DNA from: Glossina fuscipes
Lineage: Eukaryota > Arthropoda > Insecta > Diptera > Glossinidae
Direction: 5' to 3'
Assembly (NCBI RefSeq): GCF_014805625.2
Contig: NW_023998427.1
Span: 1,926,092 to 1,990,091, forward strand
DNA: 64,000 nucleotides
Part shown: piece after piece, positions 10,981-24,892 of the stretch
How the letters are laid out: every line of letters begins with the position of its first letter
Position numbering within the stretch: position 1 is the first letter of the stretch
Notes under the pieces: model-generated
Told to the model about the DNA's origin: nothing
Seen by the model: the letters and a program-made list of their open reading frames with translations, nothing else
The model's database searches: none
Position numbers and translations under genes: made by a program

Positions 10981-13339
10981 TTATATATGCATGCTTAAGT
11001 GTATGTGTATACAGGAGTGCGTGCATACATGAGTTCGTGTGTGTATGAATGTGTATAGTTAAAATTAACATAATTAGATGAGAAGGTGTTCATTTATTTT
11101 TTTTTTATTTTTTTTTTGCTCCTTTCGTTGTATATGTGAGCCGCTCTAAGAGGTCATTAATGTTTCGCTTTTAATTGCGTTAATTACGTGTAACGGTTTA
11201 TTCGTAAGTGAAAAAAGATTTTCCCGTGGCGTCTTATTATTATTATTATTGTTATTATTAGCCTTTATTTATTTATTTTTTTTTTTTTTTGTTTTTAACT
11301 ATTCTAAATATTTAAATATTATTATATTATGTTGTCACGTTGGAGATAAAGAACAAGTTTTCTTTGAAATGGATTCATGCTTTCTTAGCATATATAGCAG
11401 CAGTTTTTTTTAAACTTAAGCGCAGTGAATTTTATGCATTTTATGCATAAATTATTGAAAGAAAAAAAATATTTATTAAAAAAAAAATGTGCACAAAAGA
11501 CTGAAAAATTTTGCTAGATTCAAGTGTCGACTTCAAACGGTTAGTAAAGACATTCTTCAACCTATAGTTTAAGCGCTTCGGTTTTACTTATCTCGTTTAA
11601 TTAAAGCTAAATGTACTAGACACGTCTAAACGTCTAGACCAAAAGAAAAGAAAAAAAATATATAAAAAAAATATATATGATAAAAATTATGTGCTTCATA
11701 TTATGGTTCATGGATATGAATTGAAATTGAATTCCAAATATTTTATTTATAATCCGCCGGTAAGCGGAAAACAAACTTGAGAGTACTGGATAACCGTCGG
11801 AGCTGTCGGAGAAAGCAAGAGCAAAAAGTCGGAAATTTATTTTTTATAGTTTGCCAATTACGCTTATGCAACTAGTTAGCTTTTAATATTTCATAATTAA
11901 AACATAAATTTTCAGTAAAAACGATAAAAAGAAAAAAAATTGAGGAAAAAAGAGAACAAAACAAAAAAAGCAACAGTGAAGGCTAGAAAAAAAGAGCTTA
12001 AGATGATACATGAAATTTATATTAAAATAAGAGAAAAATAGAAAAGTGTTATGAATTTTGAAAAGAAAAGCTATATAATATGAACTTAACGCAGTGATTT
12101 TATGAAAAACCGTTGAATATATAATTATACCGTTATCCTTGCTATTAAATGATATGAAAAGATCATAAAACAATGTTCTGGACTTTTTCTTTATATCTTC
12201 TCGCTCAGACTTCCATTATGCATTTCCGACGGGCATCATGCATAGTCCTTTTTCCATTTACCTATTATCTGTCAGCCATCCTCGTATGTAGTTTATTTAC
12301 GGTTCATTCGTGCATCGTACGTTAGCATCTATATAATTGAAATCGTCGCATATGAAGTAAACTATGAAAATTATTCCAACATTTTAAGAAAGATACAGCG
12401 TTTACATCGTTTCGCTTTTTCCGCTTTTTATATGTCAAAGCGTAATGAAAATTTCTATCGGCATCAAATATATATATATATATATATGAGTTGTATTTTA
12501 TATATGTGAGAGCGAGAAAAATAAGTCGATATTTTCCATACTCTTCATGTTTTTCAAGTATTTTTAAAAGATAGGCGCCACCGTCTATCGGAAAAAAAAG
12601 ATACTATCAAATATATAATGCAAGGAAAAATAGCGCAAAATCAGGTTGCTTTGAGTCACTCGGATGGAAATTACACGGCTGATGAGACCGAATATGACAT
12701 TAATACGCAAGCAGGAAATGAAAAGTTTTCAAGATAGATGCAAGCCTTTAGAAAAATAAGCTTGCTTTCCGCTAACGACTTTTTGCTTCCTATTCCGAAA
12801 CTGTTCGTAAACTATTCGTGTTCGTTCGAGACTATTCGTGCAAAATAGACTGCATCGAACTGTTGCTATAATTTAGGCACAAAGCTAATGAAAAATTTTT
12901 AAGAATTTCATTTCACGCAACCAGGAATGGAAAGACACATTGAAGTAACGTCCTTCTCTGTAATTAGCTTACATAAATGTGAACTCTTAGGCTGTAAGAA
13001 ACAAGCTTTTCTTCTTATTTTCAACAGCCCACGATATCGGGAATGAAGCTTTTTTGAAACAAAATTAATTTACCTAAAATAATTTCAAAAAGTATTCTCT
13101 TACCTCTATCCTCGATTTGAAGTTTGTGAAGTTTGTCTTTTACTTAGCAGAATTGAAAGTACTTTCTATTTATTTTTCGTTTAAATGATTTTTTGTGAAT
13201 TGGAAAACATTTTTTATTGGTTGGCTTTCCAGAAGTAAATCAATCAAGTAATATTTTACGATTTCCTATTAACTAACTATTAGTTTATATTACAAACATA
13301 ATCAAAACCGCAACCAACGCAGTCAGTTATTTTCGTTAC

Positions 13340-13347
13340 AAAAAAAG

Positions 13348-13377
<30 letters not shown>
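13340..13377. repeat. Poly(A) tract
   Basis: A run of about 38 A with a single G. No retroelement sequence was recognised next to it. Confidence 0.93.
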
Positions 13378-13379
<2 letters not shown>

Positions 13380-14169
13380 AATTTCTCTATAGAAATCAAG
13401 GCAAATCCCGTAACAAACTGCGGGTCGGTCGTATTGAGCTGACGTGGCCATGAAGAAATTGAACTTACTTCATTCATACAAATAGAGAAATTTTGAATCC
13501 AAAATTAGAGCAATTTATTGACCAAACCACATAACCAATCAATTTGATAGATCATATGTTTCTGTGGGATTTCTTACTTTATGTTTGTAGTCGGATAAAA
13601 CTTCTAATTATATCTCCGTTTGTTTTATTTTATTTTTACATTATGTCCGCTGATCACAGGTTTTGTGTGTTAAGTTGATGTTCATACACCGTTGATCGGC
13701 AGAATTTTACACTTAAGAATCGGCCAATGTCGAACACAAAGTTTTTGCTTAATCGAATCGAAGAAGCATCGACAAGATTAATCTAAATGAACAAAGTTTG
13801 CACATCGGACAATCACGAACCGTGAAGTAAATCAATTTTATTGTTTTCTAAATTGAAATTGAAGTAAAAGCCGTATATTCAGCGTGTAACTTCGTAATGG
13901 ATATGGATATGATGAACACTCATCCATATTCCTTATCCGATATTTGAACGTCTGGCGGATTTTCAGACAACTGCATTTCATTAAGCCTAAGGCAAGGATT
14001 GCTGACTATTTAAGCTTAATTCAGTTCAATTTGTTTCTACTTCGTTTCTTCTCAATTCGAGTTCGGTTCAATTTAACTCACCAGTTCACATTCAACCCAA
14101 ATCTCTTTAATACAATCGTTTTTTGAAAACTTTATTTATTTATAATTCATGGAAAATTTTATGTTAATG

Positions 14170-14400
14170 CGAAATTTCGGGCAGACAATTAACACAGGGG
14201 AGGATATTTATCTGATAAACACTCATATGTATAAAATATATTGTGACTTTTTTAAAAACCACACTACCAACCATCGTGGTGTATCCACATTTCCATAAAC
14301 GTGGAAAACGAGTACCACATCTATATTGTATATGTATGATCAGCATCAAATTTTGAATCGATTTAGCCATATCTGTCCGTCCGTCTGAAGGAATATGTAT
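14170..14400 (-). repeat. R1 dispersed repeat, minus-strand copy
   Basis: Read on the minus strand it contains the R1 core: a GACGGACGGACAGATATGG string, then TAAATCGATTCAAAATTTGA, then TGCTGATCATACATATAC. This matches the order and spacing of the copy near 38200-38290. The inner end (GTGGTACTCGTTTTCCACG region) is diverged. Confidence 0.65.
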
Positions 14401-14810
14401 AGCAAACTTGGATATTAATATTGAATGTTGGCAAAGAGATTTGAAATTCTTGCAGGGCGATTGATATTGAAAATGAATTGCAATTGAAAATCGATCGAAA
14501 GACACGTCCACAGCGCAATATAAAGTGAGAGCACATCTAAATTAACAAAAGCAAAAAGATTGGATTTTTTCCCCCGTTACTCATAAATCACAACAGATAT
14601 AGCGATGGGGAATTTCCGCATATATGCTCTTGGAGTAGCTGTTCACAATGCAAAAAAAATCACCCACGCCCACTTGATAGTACAAAGCAATGAAATCCGT
14701 TTTACCTCATTTTCTTGTTTTTTTTTTTTTTCTTTATAGCTTTATAAAGTTTGCTTGGTTGTATAGACAACATGCAAAACGATATGAGATCGACTAACTT
14801 TTATTATGAA

Positions 14811-15000
14811 AATCGAGCTCGAGTGGTCAAGTAGGCTAACGATGTTGATATTAACAAACCAATGGTGGTCGTGGGTTCAAATCTCAAGTGCGATAGATTT
14901 TCCAATAAGGCCGATACAGCCTCAAATGCTTCTAGCGCTTTAAGACTTTAATTTTTGAATTTATTTCTTCATCGTCTAAATTAATTATGATAGTAATAAT
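14811..15000 (+). mobile_element. tRNA-derived SINE, single-headed copy 1
   Basis: The 5' part resembles a tRNA gene. It has an A-box-like CGAGTGGTCAAGTAGGCTA and a good Pol III B box, GGTTCAAATCT, at 14874-14884. After the head the sequence matches the copy at 43848 through a GATAGA..AATAAGGCCGA segment and GCTTTAAGACTTTA to an AT-rich end with TAGTAATAATG. Two copies sharing both head and body show a dispersed SINE rather than a single tRNA relic. No clear target-site duplication was seen. Confidence 0.7.
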
Positions 15001-15258
15001 GTTTTAAGTTTTTGTGTGCTTTTCTGCCGACCTGTTTGCATGGCCGGATGGATGTTTAACCATTGTAACCATGTAACGTAATTCAGTATTCAACCTGCAG
15101 GTCGCAAATTCGAGAGAAAACTTCACTTCGCTCACACATCATTTTCTTTATGATGCCCTATATTTGAAAGAGTGTTTGCAATCGGTCTTACTCGAGTAAA
15201 ACGGTTCAATTTGTTTTCTTTTTGAAAAACTTTTAAATTTTTTAAATCACTTTCTCAC

Positions 15259-15281
15259 TGATGATGATGATGATGATGATG
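15259..15281. repeat. (GAT)n microsatellite
   Basis: Seven to eight GAT units. Confidence 0.9.
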
Positions 15282-16800
15282 TAGGGTGTTGTTCTTCCAG
15301 TTAACGGTAGGTGTCTTCGGCATAGTAAACTACTTTCGAATATTATGATCATATAAATAAGATTGAACTTAAGCCTGATCCTTCGGATAAGCTGGATGCA
15401 GTGTGTGGCTAATCGAAAATTTTCATCAGTGATTACTGCTCCACAAGGGGTTTTCTTGCTTTAAAAATACACGTATTCCCGTACGACGCGCAGATACGTG
15501 GTAAGATTTGGTTTCCACAGTTTAAACATTAGCCCTTTGTATACGGTATAGTTTCAAATTTTGTTCATTATTAAGGCAAGTCGATCTGCTTAAACATATA
15601 TACGTTTTGCTGAAAGCGAATTTGTTTATGGGCCTTTTTCAATTGCAAAAAACGAACAGTTAATTAGTAAGATTAGGAAGACAACAGCTTTATGTGAAAA
15701 GTAAGAAAAAAATGACTTATTGATGCATCTGTTATCAAAAAAAAAATGCTTTGCTGTTTACAGTTATCAGTGAGTCATTGGCAGAAAAAACACTCGAATA
15801 AATATGAATTGAATAATAGGCGTAACGTAATGTTCGCCATAGGAAGAGATTTTGTAGAGAAAAGTTAATCAAACTCACGGCACGCATGTCGCATGCGATG
15901 ACATTATATGCAATTTGCAAACCCGTTAGCCAAGCTTACACAATATTAGTAACGACTAAATCTGAAAGAAGATAAAATCAAGAAGAAAACAAATCGAGAT
16001 AGTTGCGAGATGTAGTGTGGCTTGAATGCGCAGCCCGCCTTAATAGGCTTGCAGATATCAAATGCAGAATAATTCTTAATTTGGTATCGATGCGATGCGA
16101 TGTGATGCGATGAGTTTACATAAGTCTTCTGTCAGATTCAGGATTAATGCAGCTTAGCTTACATCGCTTTTGAAATGAATCATTACGAGTAATAAATCTC
16201 TCGCGGCAAAAGCGAGGAGAAGCAGGGAGAAGCCTAAGCTTAAAGCGTTTTCATCCTTTTTTAATTCGTATCACTTCTTCAACGAAATCTATGTATCTGT
16301 GAATGCGGAAATTCTTTTCTCTTTTTTCTCTTTCCTTCCGTTCTCCCCAAAAACCTAGACCCATTTTCTTTTGCCCTATGCTTGTCGTTGAAGTATAACT
16401 CGTTTCCTTTATCTTTAATTGCTTCTCAGCAATTACTAAAAATCGTAGAGATAAAAGATACGAAAACATCGAACAACATATAGGGAAAAATGAATTACAT
16501 ATATGTAGGTGAGAGAGTGGGCAGACGGCATATATCGAACGAACGAACATGTCGGTGAAATTTGAAATTTGTACGAGTTGCAATGTTAACCAAAGAATTT
16601 GTTTACACATTTCAAACGGTTGCTTATTTGTTCATTCATTTGAAGGCAGAAGCGTGCATTTTGAAAAACCGAAGCATGCGTACACACTCTAGTAGTTATT
16701 CACCGTTTCAGTAATTACGGTGAATATGTTGAAAATGCGATACAAAATGCATGGGCATGATCTACCCGCAAACCTGTCTACGCTTATATATGGCCATAAC

Positions 16801-16843
16801 TATGTCTATGTCTATGTCTATGTCTATATCTATGTCTATGTCT
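16801..16843. repeat. (TATGTC)n hexanucleotide minisatellite
   Basis: Seven TATGTC units, one of them changed to TATATC. Confidence 0.92.
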
Positions 16844-16870
16844 CTAAGGTGGATAAGCTGGAGCCTTAAG

Positions 16871-16912
<42 letters not shown>

Positions 16913-19113
16913 TTTTTCTCATTTGTGATTCCTTTAAATGAAATAAAGGTCGAATATTATTAATTATGTTTTAGTCGAAAGGCTGGTTAAGCAATGTTAT
17001 CAATTTGTCAGAAAAGAAATCAATAAATACAGATAATGAAATTGAAATAAAGAAATACGTAAGCAACAGAAAACAAAACATTTATTTAGGTTAAGCAACG
17101 TATTGCACTTGCAATAAATACCGGCGGCATACGTTTATGAATTCATTTATAAATACAAACAACAAAGATCTATCATTAATATATATATGTACATATGTAT
17201 GAAAGAAAGAAATTCATAAGAATACATTTTATGTACACATAAACATTACGACCTTTAAAGCGAGAGAAGAGATATGCAATGAATGCACAAAAACGTTGAA
17301 ATATCAAAACCCACTTCTCTTCATATCTTGGACGTTATAAACATGTAGTAAATTTATGCTCATATTTTATGACAATGGCTGTTTGGCTCCTTTTATTGCA
17401 TACACACACATATATACCCTCCGACGGGCAGACATATTTACTGCCATTGTATCAGATTGACATATGCGCTATTTTTCAATTTTACTGTCAAAACGTTGCA
17501 CAGTTGCAAATATGTAAGAATTTATATACATTATATGCAATCTATACATATATGATATTCGCATGCTTGTATACATTTTTTTTATGCATTCGTATACATC
17601 CATATATACCACATATCATCCATCCACTTGTGTAGTATTGAATGACGGACTGTTTATATGCTTATGCGAGTAATTTGCTTTTCCCCTTTTTATTGCATTA
17701 ATTTTGTTTTATTTTTCATCCTTTTTTTTTTTTTTTTTTTGGTTTGAAAAAGTTTGGCGTCACAACTTCAGAAAGTTGTTAATATACCTCGTGAAGAGCC
17801 ATAGTTGTGTATATGCGAAATAAATTAAATAAATAAAAACAAAACAGTCGTGCAAAACAATTTGTGTTTAAGACTATACGAGTATGCTTATTATTGAGCA
17901 AGACATTGGACCAAATATTATATTCGCTTCTTCTTCTTCTTCTTAGAATAAGGTCACTCAAATATTGCCGCCTCATTTACTTAGTTACTGATGTCTTTGG
18001 AGGGGTGGTCATGTCTTTTACTTTCTCACACCTACGTTATGACATATACTCGCGTGTGTCCTTGTCTTGCAATGTTTCTATTTATTACATATATCATGGA
18101 AGATATCAATGGTTTTATTGAAATTTACAGCCGCTTTAAACGCATTCGCATCAATCGGAGGGTTTTGTAAATCTGCATAATTAAATGCTTTGTGAAAAAA
18201 TTGCATACAATTGCAACAATTCGTATACAAATCATGCATATCCCCAGGTTATAAAATTAAGACGAAGGAATATAAAGAAAGGCGGCAAGCAATGTGATTA
18301 TATAATTTAATGAGGTCGTTTAAGTATCTCTCCTAAGAGCTGAGAGCATTTGGAAGAGCACTTTAAGTCAAAATCGAACTATTCATCGTAAAGCAGATTT
18401 CATCTTAACTCAACAGTTTCGTTAATCAACAACGTTTCGGAATTTAATCAAGTGAACAATCTGAAATGGAGTATTTGGTGTACCGATAATCTGAGTCTTT
18501 CAACGAATGCTTGTCGGCTGTTCTCAAGATAACGTGAATGCTTCAAGACTGAAGCTGAAGCGTAAAATAGAACCAAAAAGAGAATGGAATTATTAAAAGA
18601 GGAAACTCGAGGCGCGTGGCACTCTGCAATCATTTATTTATGTTAACCAAGAAACACTTGTACTAATTGTAACATCGCATTGGAAAATCTGCAAGCTATA
18701 GCAACATTTCAGTTGAGAAATGTTAATGCCTTGAAATCGTTGCATCTGTTATTGCACTTATACTCCTCTCACCAATGCCTATCTAAACAATAAATCCAAT
18801 TGAACCACAATTGGAATGTGCCTTTAATGATTGGTATGTACTTTAGCCATGAAATAACGTTCATTTCAAAAGGAATGATTGTGATATTAAAAGGAAAAAG
18901 AGCGGAAGAAAATAGCGACAACAGATCTCGTCTATAAAATGAACATTAATTTATATTATCAATTAAAGAGTCTATAAATTTAAGCACAAGCAATTTTTGC
19001 ATTGAATTATATGAAAATCAATTCTGAAACCTCCGATGAACCCTTTAGGTAATTTGTACATGAAATGTATGCAAACAATTTCAATGAAATAGCCTTAGGA
19101 ACCCGCGCAAAAG

Positions 19114-19185
19114 TAGCAGAACAAGGTCTGGATTCTCCGACCTCTGGATTATGAGCCCACCACGCTTCAACTCCACCACTCTGCT
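19114..19185 (-). pseudogene. Initiator tRNA-Met pseudogene
   Basis: On the minus strand this 72-base segment aligns without gaps to the initiator tRNA-Met gene at 40953. I count about 10 mismatches. The ends (AGCAGAG and TTCTGCTA) and the CAT anticodon within GGGCTCATAATCC are kept. The three consecutive G-C pairs at the base of the anticodon stem are broken (GGG against TCC), and there are changes in the D arm and in the B-box region (AATCCAGACC for GATCGAAACC). It shares with the intact gene a T that leaves a G-U pair in the acceptor stem. It is probably non-functional. Confidence 0.85.
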
Positions 19186-19258
19186 TGGCAGCCAGTTAAC
19201 GGCTCAACGGTTTCAACTTACATGCGAAAGGCATTGCACACAAAATTAATGAACTTTC

Positions 19259-19300
19259 TATTATTATTATTATTATTATTATTATTTGTATTATTATTTA
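19259..19300. repeat. (ATT)n microsatellite
   Basis: About nine ATT units, a short interruption (TTTGTA), then three more. Confidence 0.92.
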
Positions 19301-20766
19301 GGCTAAAAAAATAATGTCTTAAGCTATTAGAATCAGCTCTATTTTGGAAAAGAGAATTAGGGCATAGAGTAATTTTAATAAAGCAACATATTGAATGGAT
19401 ACTGTATTCTGTAGCTGATTTCAGGATATCGATAGGATTAGTTGTTCCGAATTCGATCCTTCTAATGAAAGAAATGTTTACAGAGTCACAAAGCTTGTGC
19501 TTTATTATAACAATTTGCCCACAAGTGAGCAACGGTCGTTTTGATGAAGCTATCCTAACGATAAGGTATTGGGCCGTATCTTGTCAAGGCGAGAATTCAT
19601 ATCACATAGAGTGAACGTTTCGAGAAAAAGCGCGAAATTTCAATGAAAAAATTTCTTCAAATTAATGAATTTTTCTTCCCACACTATAGTTGATCCAAAG
19701 TATCTACTAAGCCAATAAAAACAAAAAAACTCCTTCCGAAAAATTTACAGTAATGGAAGGAAGAAAGGAACTTAAGAGGTTACTCAATTTGATGACGTCA
19801 CATATATAGAAATATGACGCACCAAAAAGTCTCTCCTAGTGTATTATATATAGAAAATTGGGAATTTTTGCCCCATGATCATACCAATTTGGTGAACAAC
19901 AACATAAGCTTTACTTATTACCTATTCATTGTGCGTATGTATGTATGGTAAACCCTGGCATTGGCATGTTCAGTGTAAAGCAAAATTTCTGTTGCTAAAA
20001 TTTTCATATATATTTTTTTGTGCGATTTTATCTACTGTAGCTGTGTTTATAAGCGAATTGCGCACTCATATTAACACTTAGTTTATTAAACTGAGTCGGG
20101 AGAAAATTTGCCAAATTTAAGAATTTTATGTCAACGTCTTGCCGCGTTTAAACTTATAAACAAAAAAAAAAAAAGAAAAAGAAAAAGAGAACGAATAGAA
20201 AAAACGATCGATATGCACATGTACAAATAAATCACTTAGAATCTATTATTAAATTTCGGGTGGGATGACCTTCAATTCCTACTCTTAGTTTTTGCAAACG
20301 AACTAATAAACCCAACCTACCCTCATCCTTGAACAATGACAAATCTTGCACACTAGTCCCAGGAATGCAACTAGCTTTTCCTAGCTTTCCGCAAGCGGCC
20401 CCAAAAAGTAGTTTGTGCACTTTTATATTAAAAATTTATCCCCAAAAAGCAAAAAACTTTTTTCACATTAATTTCATTGTATTAAGATTATGTTGCGATT
20501 CCCGACAGATATTAAAGCTAGTCTCTGCCACATGCTTCCATGCACTTTGTGTTTTCGCTTAAATATTATTGAAAAACATATATTGAAATCTCTTCAAAGC
20601 CCTTGAAAAGACCGTAATTGCTTTATTATGAATCTTCTTCTTCTTCTTCTTCTTTAATAAATTGTATGCAAAAAATTTGTTTAAATAAAATTTAATTTGT
20701 ATGTAATTTTCTCCAATTTTTTTAAATACAACCGAACCGAGAGGACATTTATAAATTTAAGAGAAT

Positions 20767-20800
20767 CAGCAGCGAGAACAGCAGCAGCAGCAACAGCAGC
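20767..20800. repeat. CAG-rich imperfect trinucleotide repeat
   Basis: CAGCAGCGAGAACAGCAGCA-type units with CAA interruptions. In one + frame this reads as a short Gln-rich peptide, but there is no good acceptor next to it, so I do not call an exon. Confidence 0.85.
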
Positions 20801-21834
20801 ATGTTAACCATTAGCGATTTACTGCTTCGAAATACTGTTGCTTTTGGCATTTATTGCTGTTAATGGAGCTGCTGTATAAATATGTGTCTGCATGTATACT
20901 TAGGCAGACCAACATTTTTTTAAATACATACACACATACATAAATATGTACTTACATATAGGCAAGCATGCCATGTAGTACTTCACTGGCATAACTATGA
21001 ACAAAGTAAAGAGTTTAAGGCATAAATTTTATGACCAGTTTTGCATCAACACCCGCACCGAGCCAGCATTTACATAATAACAGTAAAAATAACAAAAACA
21101 AGAACAACAACAATAACAACAACAAAAACAATAAGAACAAGAGTTACGACCCTTTTATCCTTTCGTCTCTCGCTAAAAGCTCTTTTGCTATCTCGTTTCT
21201 CCGTTTGTTTTCTCTCTGTCTCTCTCTCTCTCTCTCTTCTCCTCTCTTTCTGCCTATTTCTGCCTCTTTCTCTCGTTGCCTATTGCACGTAACTTCGTAT
21301 TCTCTTTCATTATCTCTCTTTCTCTCTTTGACTAGTTTATTATCCCTATTTGTGAATTTACATGTTGTGTGTGTCCGAAGTCATTTAAAACAAGTGCGGA
21401 AATTTTCGACACAACATAACATGCATGTATGCATATGAGAGGATATGTGTTTTGACGTAACTTACACCTAATACATACATATACAACGCATAGGCAACAA
21501 CAAGAAGAAACATAAGTTTCTATGGGATATAGGTGCATGTGCGTGTATGTATGTTTTACCTTTTGAGTGGGTAAATCTGTGACTCGGGTTTTATGCTCTT
21601 CATCATCGACATAAACGCACTTTTGTGGCTTTTGGGTTCATTTTTATTTTTATTATTTATTTATCCTTTTTTTTTTTTTCTTGCCTTTTCATTGTGTGTT
21701 CCATTGGGTCATTCAAGTCATATGCAATAAATACAGCATTGATATCCTCTGCCACATAATAAAGTTTATTTGACATCTGTTTAAATATATGAATATGTAT
21801 GTATTTATGTATGTATGGATGGGTGGACGTGTCG

Positions 21835-21836
<2 letters not shown>

Positions 21837-21867
<31 letters not shown>
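21837..21867. repeat. Poly(T) tract of about 31
   Basis: Uninterrupted T run. A second run of about 17 lies at 21951-21967. Confidence 0.93.
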
Positions 21868-21869
<2 letters not shown>

Positions 21870-22444
21870 ATGAATTATTACCATATTTTTAACTTTTTTA
21901 TGAGTTAACATAAATTTTCGTCTATTTATTGTTGGAAAATACTTTGATTTTTTTTTTTTTTTTTTTTGTGTTATGGAAATTAACATAAAATCACTTCAAC
22001 TGATTGCATTCAAGAGATATGTGTGTATTAATTTTTCCCTAAAAATTCAAAATTACCATAAAAGATGAATTTTTGAAGCTAAGTGGTTATCTGCAGGTAT
22101 ACATACATACATAGCATGACACACATGAAATCGAGATAAAAATATATTAAAATGGAAATTTTAGACTTCATACACTTGGGTATCCTGTCTGCCCGGAAAT
22201 TACCATGAAACACACGCAACGATTTCGATTATGTTTTTTCATTGTAAACGAGAAATAGTTTAAAAATTTTTTTATTTTATTTAAGTTTCTTAAATTCCAC
22301 TACTCGAGCAATATCCAAACTTTCTTCTTTTCGAACCGAGTAGCAAGCAGTGTTTCAATCTACTGCAGAATCCTTCGTTACATTTACACTTTACAAATAC
22401 GAATTATTACGAATATTGGAAAACTTGGAAATGTTCAAGCGTTC

Positions 22445-22500
22445 AGAGAGCGCTATAGCCAGCCCTTCAGTTTAATTCGTCTAAATACTTAAAGTTTATT
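22445..22500 (-). repeat. Dispersed repeat fragment, inverted partner of 7610-7660
   Basis: It contains GCTATAGCCAGCCCTTCA at 22452-22469, the exact reverse complement of 7640-7657, followed by the diverged continuation described there. Confidence 0.45.
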
Positions 22501-24856
22501 TATTTAATATTTTTCAATAAATTTAATTAATTATCTGAAGGACACTTTTCAATTGATGTCGATCGTTTCGATATCCGACAGCCATAGGCCAACCCCTTAC
22601 TATTCTGCATTGTTGTATCATACTTCGTGGTATATTTATTAAATACGAATGATTAGCAAATCATAAAATTGAAATGAATTATTGATAGAGATAGATAAGT
22701 TATTTTCAATGGTAACGCATATATTTTAAAAAGTGGTTTTGAGGTTGAGTTTCTTCAGAAAAATTGTCTTAAGTTGATCGATGGAAAGACATTTTAATAG
22801 ACCGTCCCTTTGAAGAGTATGTGATGCCTTTACTTTTAACATTTATTTCTAACACGTTTTATATTCTCTCCAATTAAAAATCTATCTTATATTATTATGA
22901 CTCTTGTCTCGTTTAAAAAGATTATTTTCAATAACGGACGAAGAATTTCCATTTACAGGCCGCTTACTTCAACAAGTTAAACGATCTTTATATAAATATT
23001 TGTCTGTCCGACATTATGACTTACATATTCATTTCTCACCCAACCGAAAATATGATTTACAGTTATAGGCTAAGAAACAGGTCTGTTTGATGGCGTTTTT
23101 CTCACAAAAAAAAAATATATATATATATGTATATATATATATCTATTTGGCTCGAAACGTGATTGTTCGAAATTATCGTATACATTCGAGGTTGTTTTTG
23201 AATAAAGTTATCAAAATTGCTTTTAAAAGAGAAATTTATACGAAAACTTTATTTATAATCATAACAAGATTACAAAAAACTGAATAAAAGCAATAATGAA
23301 GGCGATCTCTCAAAACCGGCAATAAGCGCATTAACAGCATGTTAGTAAAATTTTTCATTTGTTCACACTGCGAAAATCTTTTGGATAATTTGATCAAAAC
23401 GATCGAATAGCAAGCAATTGCTTGAAATTTGTGAATTTATGATTTAATTTTTAATGTCAAATTGAAGAAAGATCTGCTAACAAGTAGACCTATAATATCT
23501 AGAAAAAGATTGACACAGATTGATTGACATATTAAAACATTCTCATATTTATATTCTTTATCAATCTAACCTTAATTTAAGTATTGGATGAAAACAATTT
23601 CCTCAACGACCTAAACATACGATATAGGAATGCGTTCCGTTGGGACTTCTAACACGCTTTCACATTAAATAATAATTCACTTTAGGTGAAAACATGCTAC
23701 AGAATCATTCAAAATGCTTAATAACTTTTCGGACAACCCAATCTTGCTAAATATTTCAGAAGACGCCTTCGATATTTAATATACAACGAGAAACATGCAA
23801 GGCAACAAAGATCCAGGCACGATTAAATTCGAACTACAAAGACGTAATATAAAATTCATTCATTATATATCAGATTTCTAACTTGGATCTTCTTATGTTG
23901 AGAAGCCAACGAAAATACATAAAATCCAATTTAATTCATTGCAAACATAATCGTAGGAGCATAAGTGTCTTGTCCCAAATGCTGTCCGTCCAAACATTTG
24001 ATTTAGAGACCATTACGTATAAGAAATAAAAAGTTGTTTCATTATCTTAGCTTGAAAATCGGATTGGATCAACTCAGCCTGGGCAGCTGGGTGATCGATT
24101 GAATACATGAAGATAATTGATTGATTGCTCATATAATAGAAATATATATAAACAAATACCATGGGCCATGTGGCAAAATATTAATATAAAGTCAGATAAA
24201 ATATATGTAAGGCTAAGAGAATTTTGAAAATTTTAGAAAGTTGTCTTGCGAACGTAGTCTCTAAGACCGCAAATGGAACTGTCGTTAATCGCTCTTGCCA
24301 AGAACACAATTCAGCCATGATGGAATGGTTCTATTTGACGTATTAAAGTTACTGAAGAACATGACCAAGTTAACGTAAACAGAATCGTTTTGATAACGAT
24401 ACGAATATTGAAAATTTAAAGTTTAGAGATAATAGGACCACAGTAACGGCCGTCTTTCTTTCTTATTTCATATTCTTAAATATTTACGAAATATATCTCA
24501 TATGGGCAATGACTAAGTCAAAAATTTCAATCTCACAAGTTGATGAAATGTACATAAATGTCTCCTGAGTCAGAAACAAGCAAAGCTAACTTTTAAATAT
24601 GAACTAACTTTTAATTTCGCTCTTATAAGAAACTTTCTGACTTTTATATATATAGTTTTTAAATATATCTATGTTGTATATAAATATGTGTGTATAAGTA
24701 TGTCCGTTAAAATGAGAAAAAAAAATGGAGTTTTCTTATTAATATCCATAAAAGAATCTAGCAAAAGAACCGTTAAAAAAATAATGGCTTTTCTATAAAT
24801 TCTCCTAGAATAGAAAATATCGCTATCATCTAAAAATGCATGAAAACAAATGTATG

Positions 24857-24892
<36 letters not shown>

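Larger units (their letters stand above)
5412..14169 (+). other. Lim1: Presumed large Lim1 intron, first part
   Basis: No conserved exon was seen in this 8.7 kb. It is dominated by short tandem repeats: (GAAT)n, (ATT)n/(GTT)n, several (AT)n blocks, (TTTG)n at 9216-9260 and a long poly(A) at 13340. One unassigned ORF lies at 7755-8171. A 55-bp segment around 7610-7660 has an inverted partner at 22445. Reading this as intron rests only on the homeobox exons being expected further downstream. Confidence 0.6.
15001..19113 (+). other. Lim1: Presumed Lim1 intron; simple repeats only
   Basis: No gene was found. The stretch holds (GAT)n at 15259, a GATGC-type repeat at 16088-16112, (TATGTC)n at 16801, (AT)n plus poly(T) near 16876-16917, and poly(T) at 17721. 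A CCGACGGGCAGACAT string near 17420 may be a very decayed R1 piece. The longest ORFs are AT-rich and show no recognisable domain. Confidence 0.55.

Noticed and set aside
16251..16610. 119-codon minus-strand ORF
   Set aside because: Low-complexity AT-rich frame with no recognisable motif or splice context.
20767..20810. Gln-rich CAG segment as a possible coding exon
   Set aside because: There is no pyrimidine tract with an acceptor before it, and stop codons close by limit the frame.
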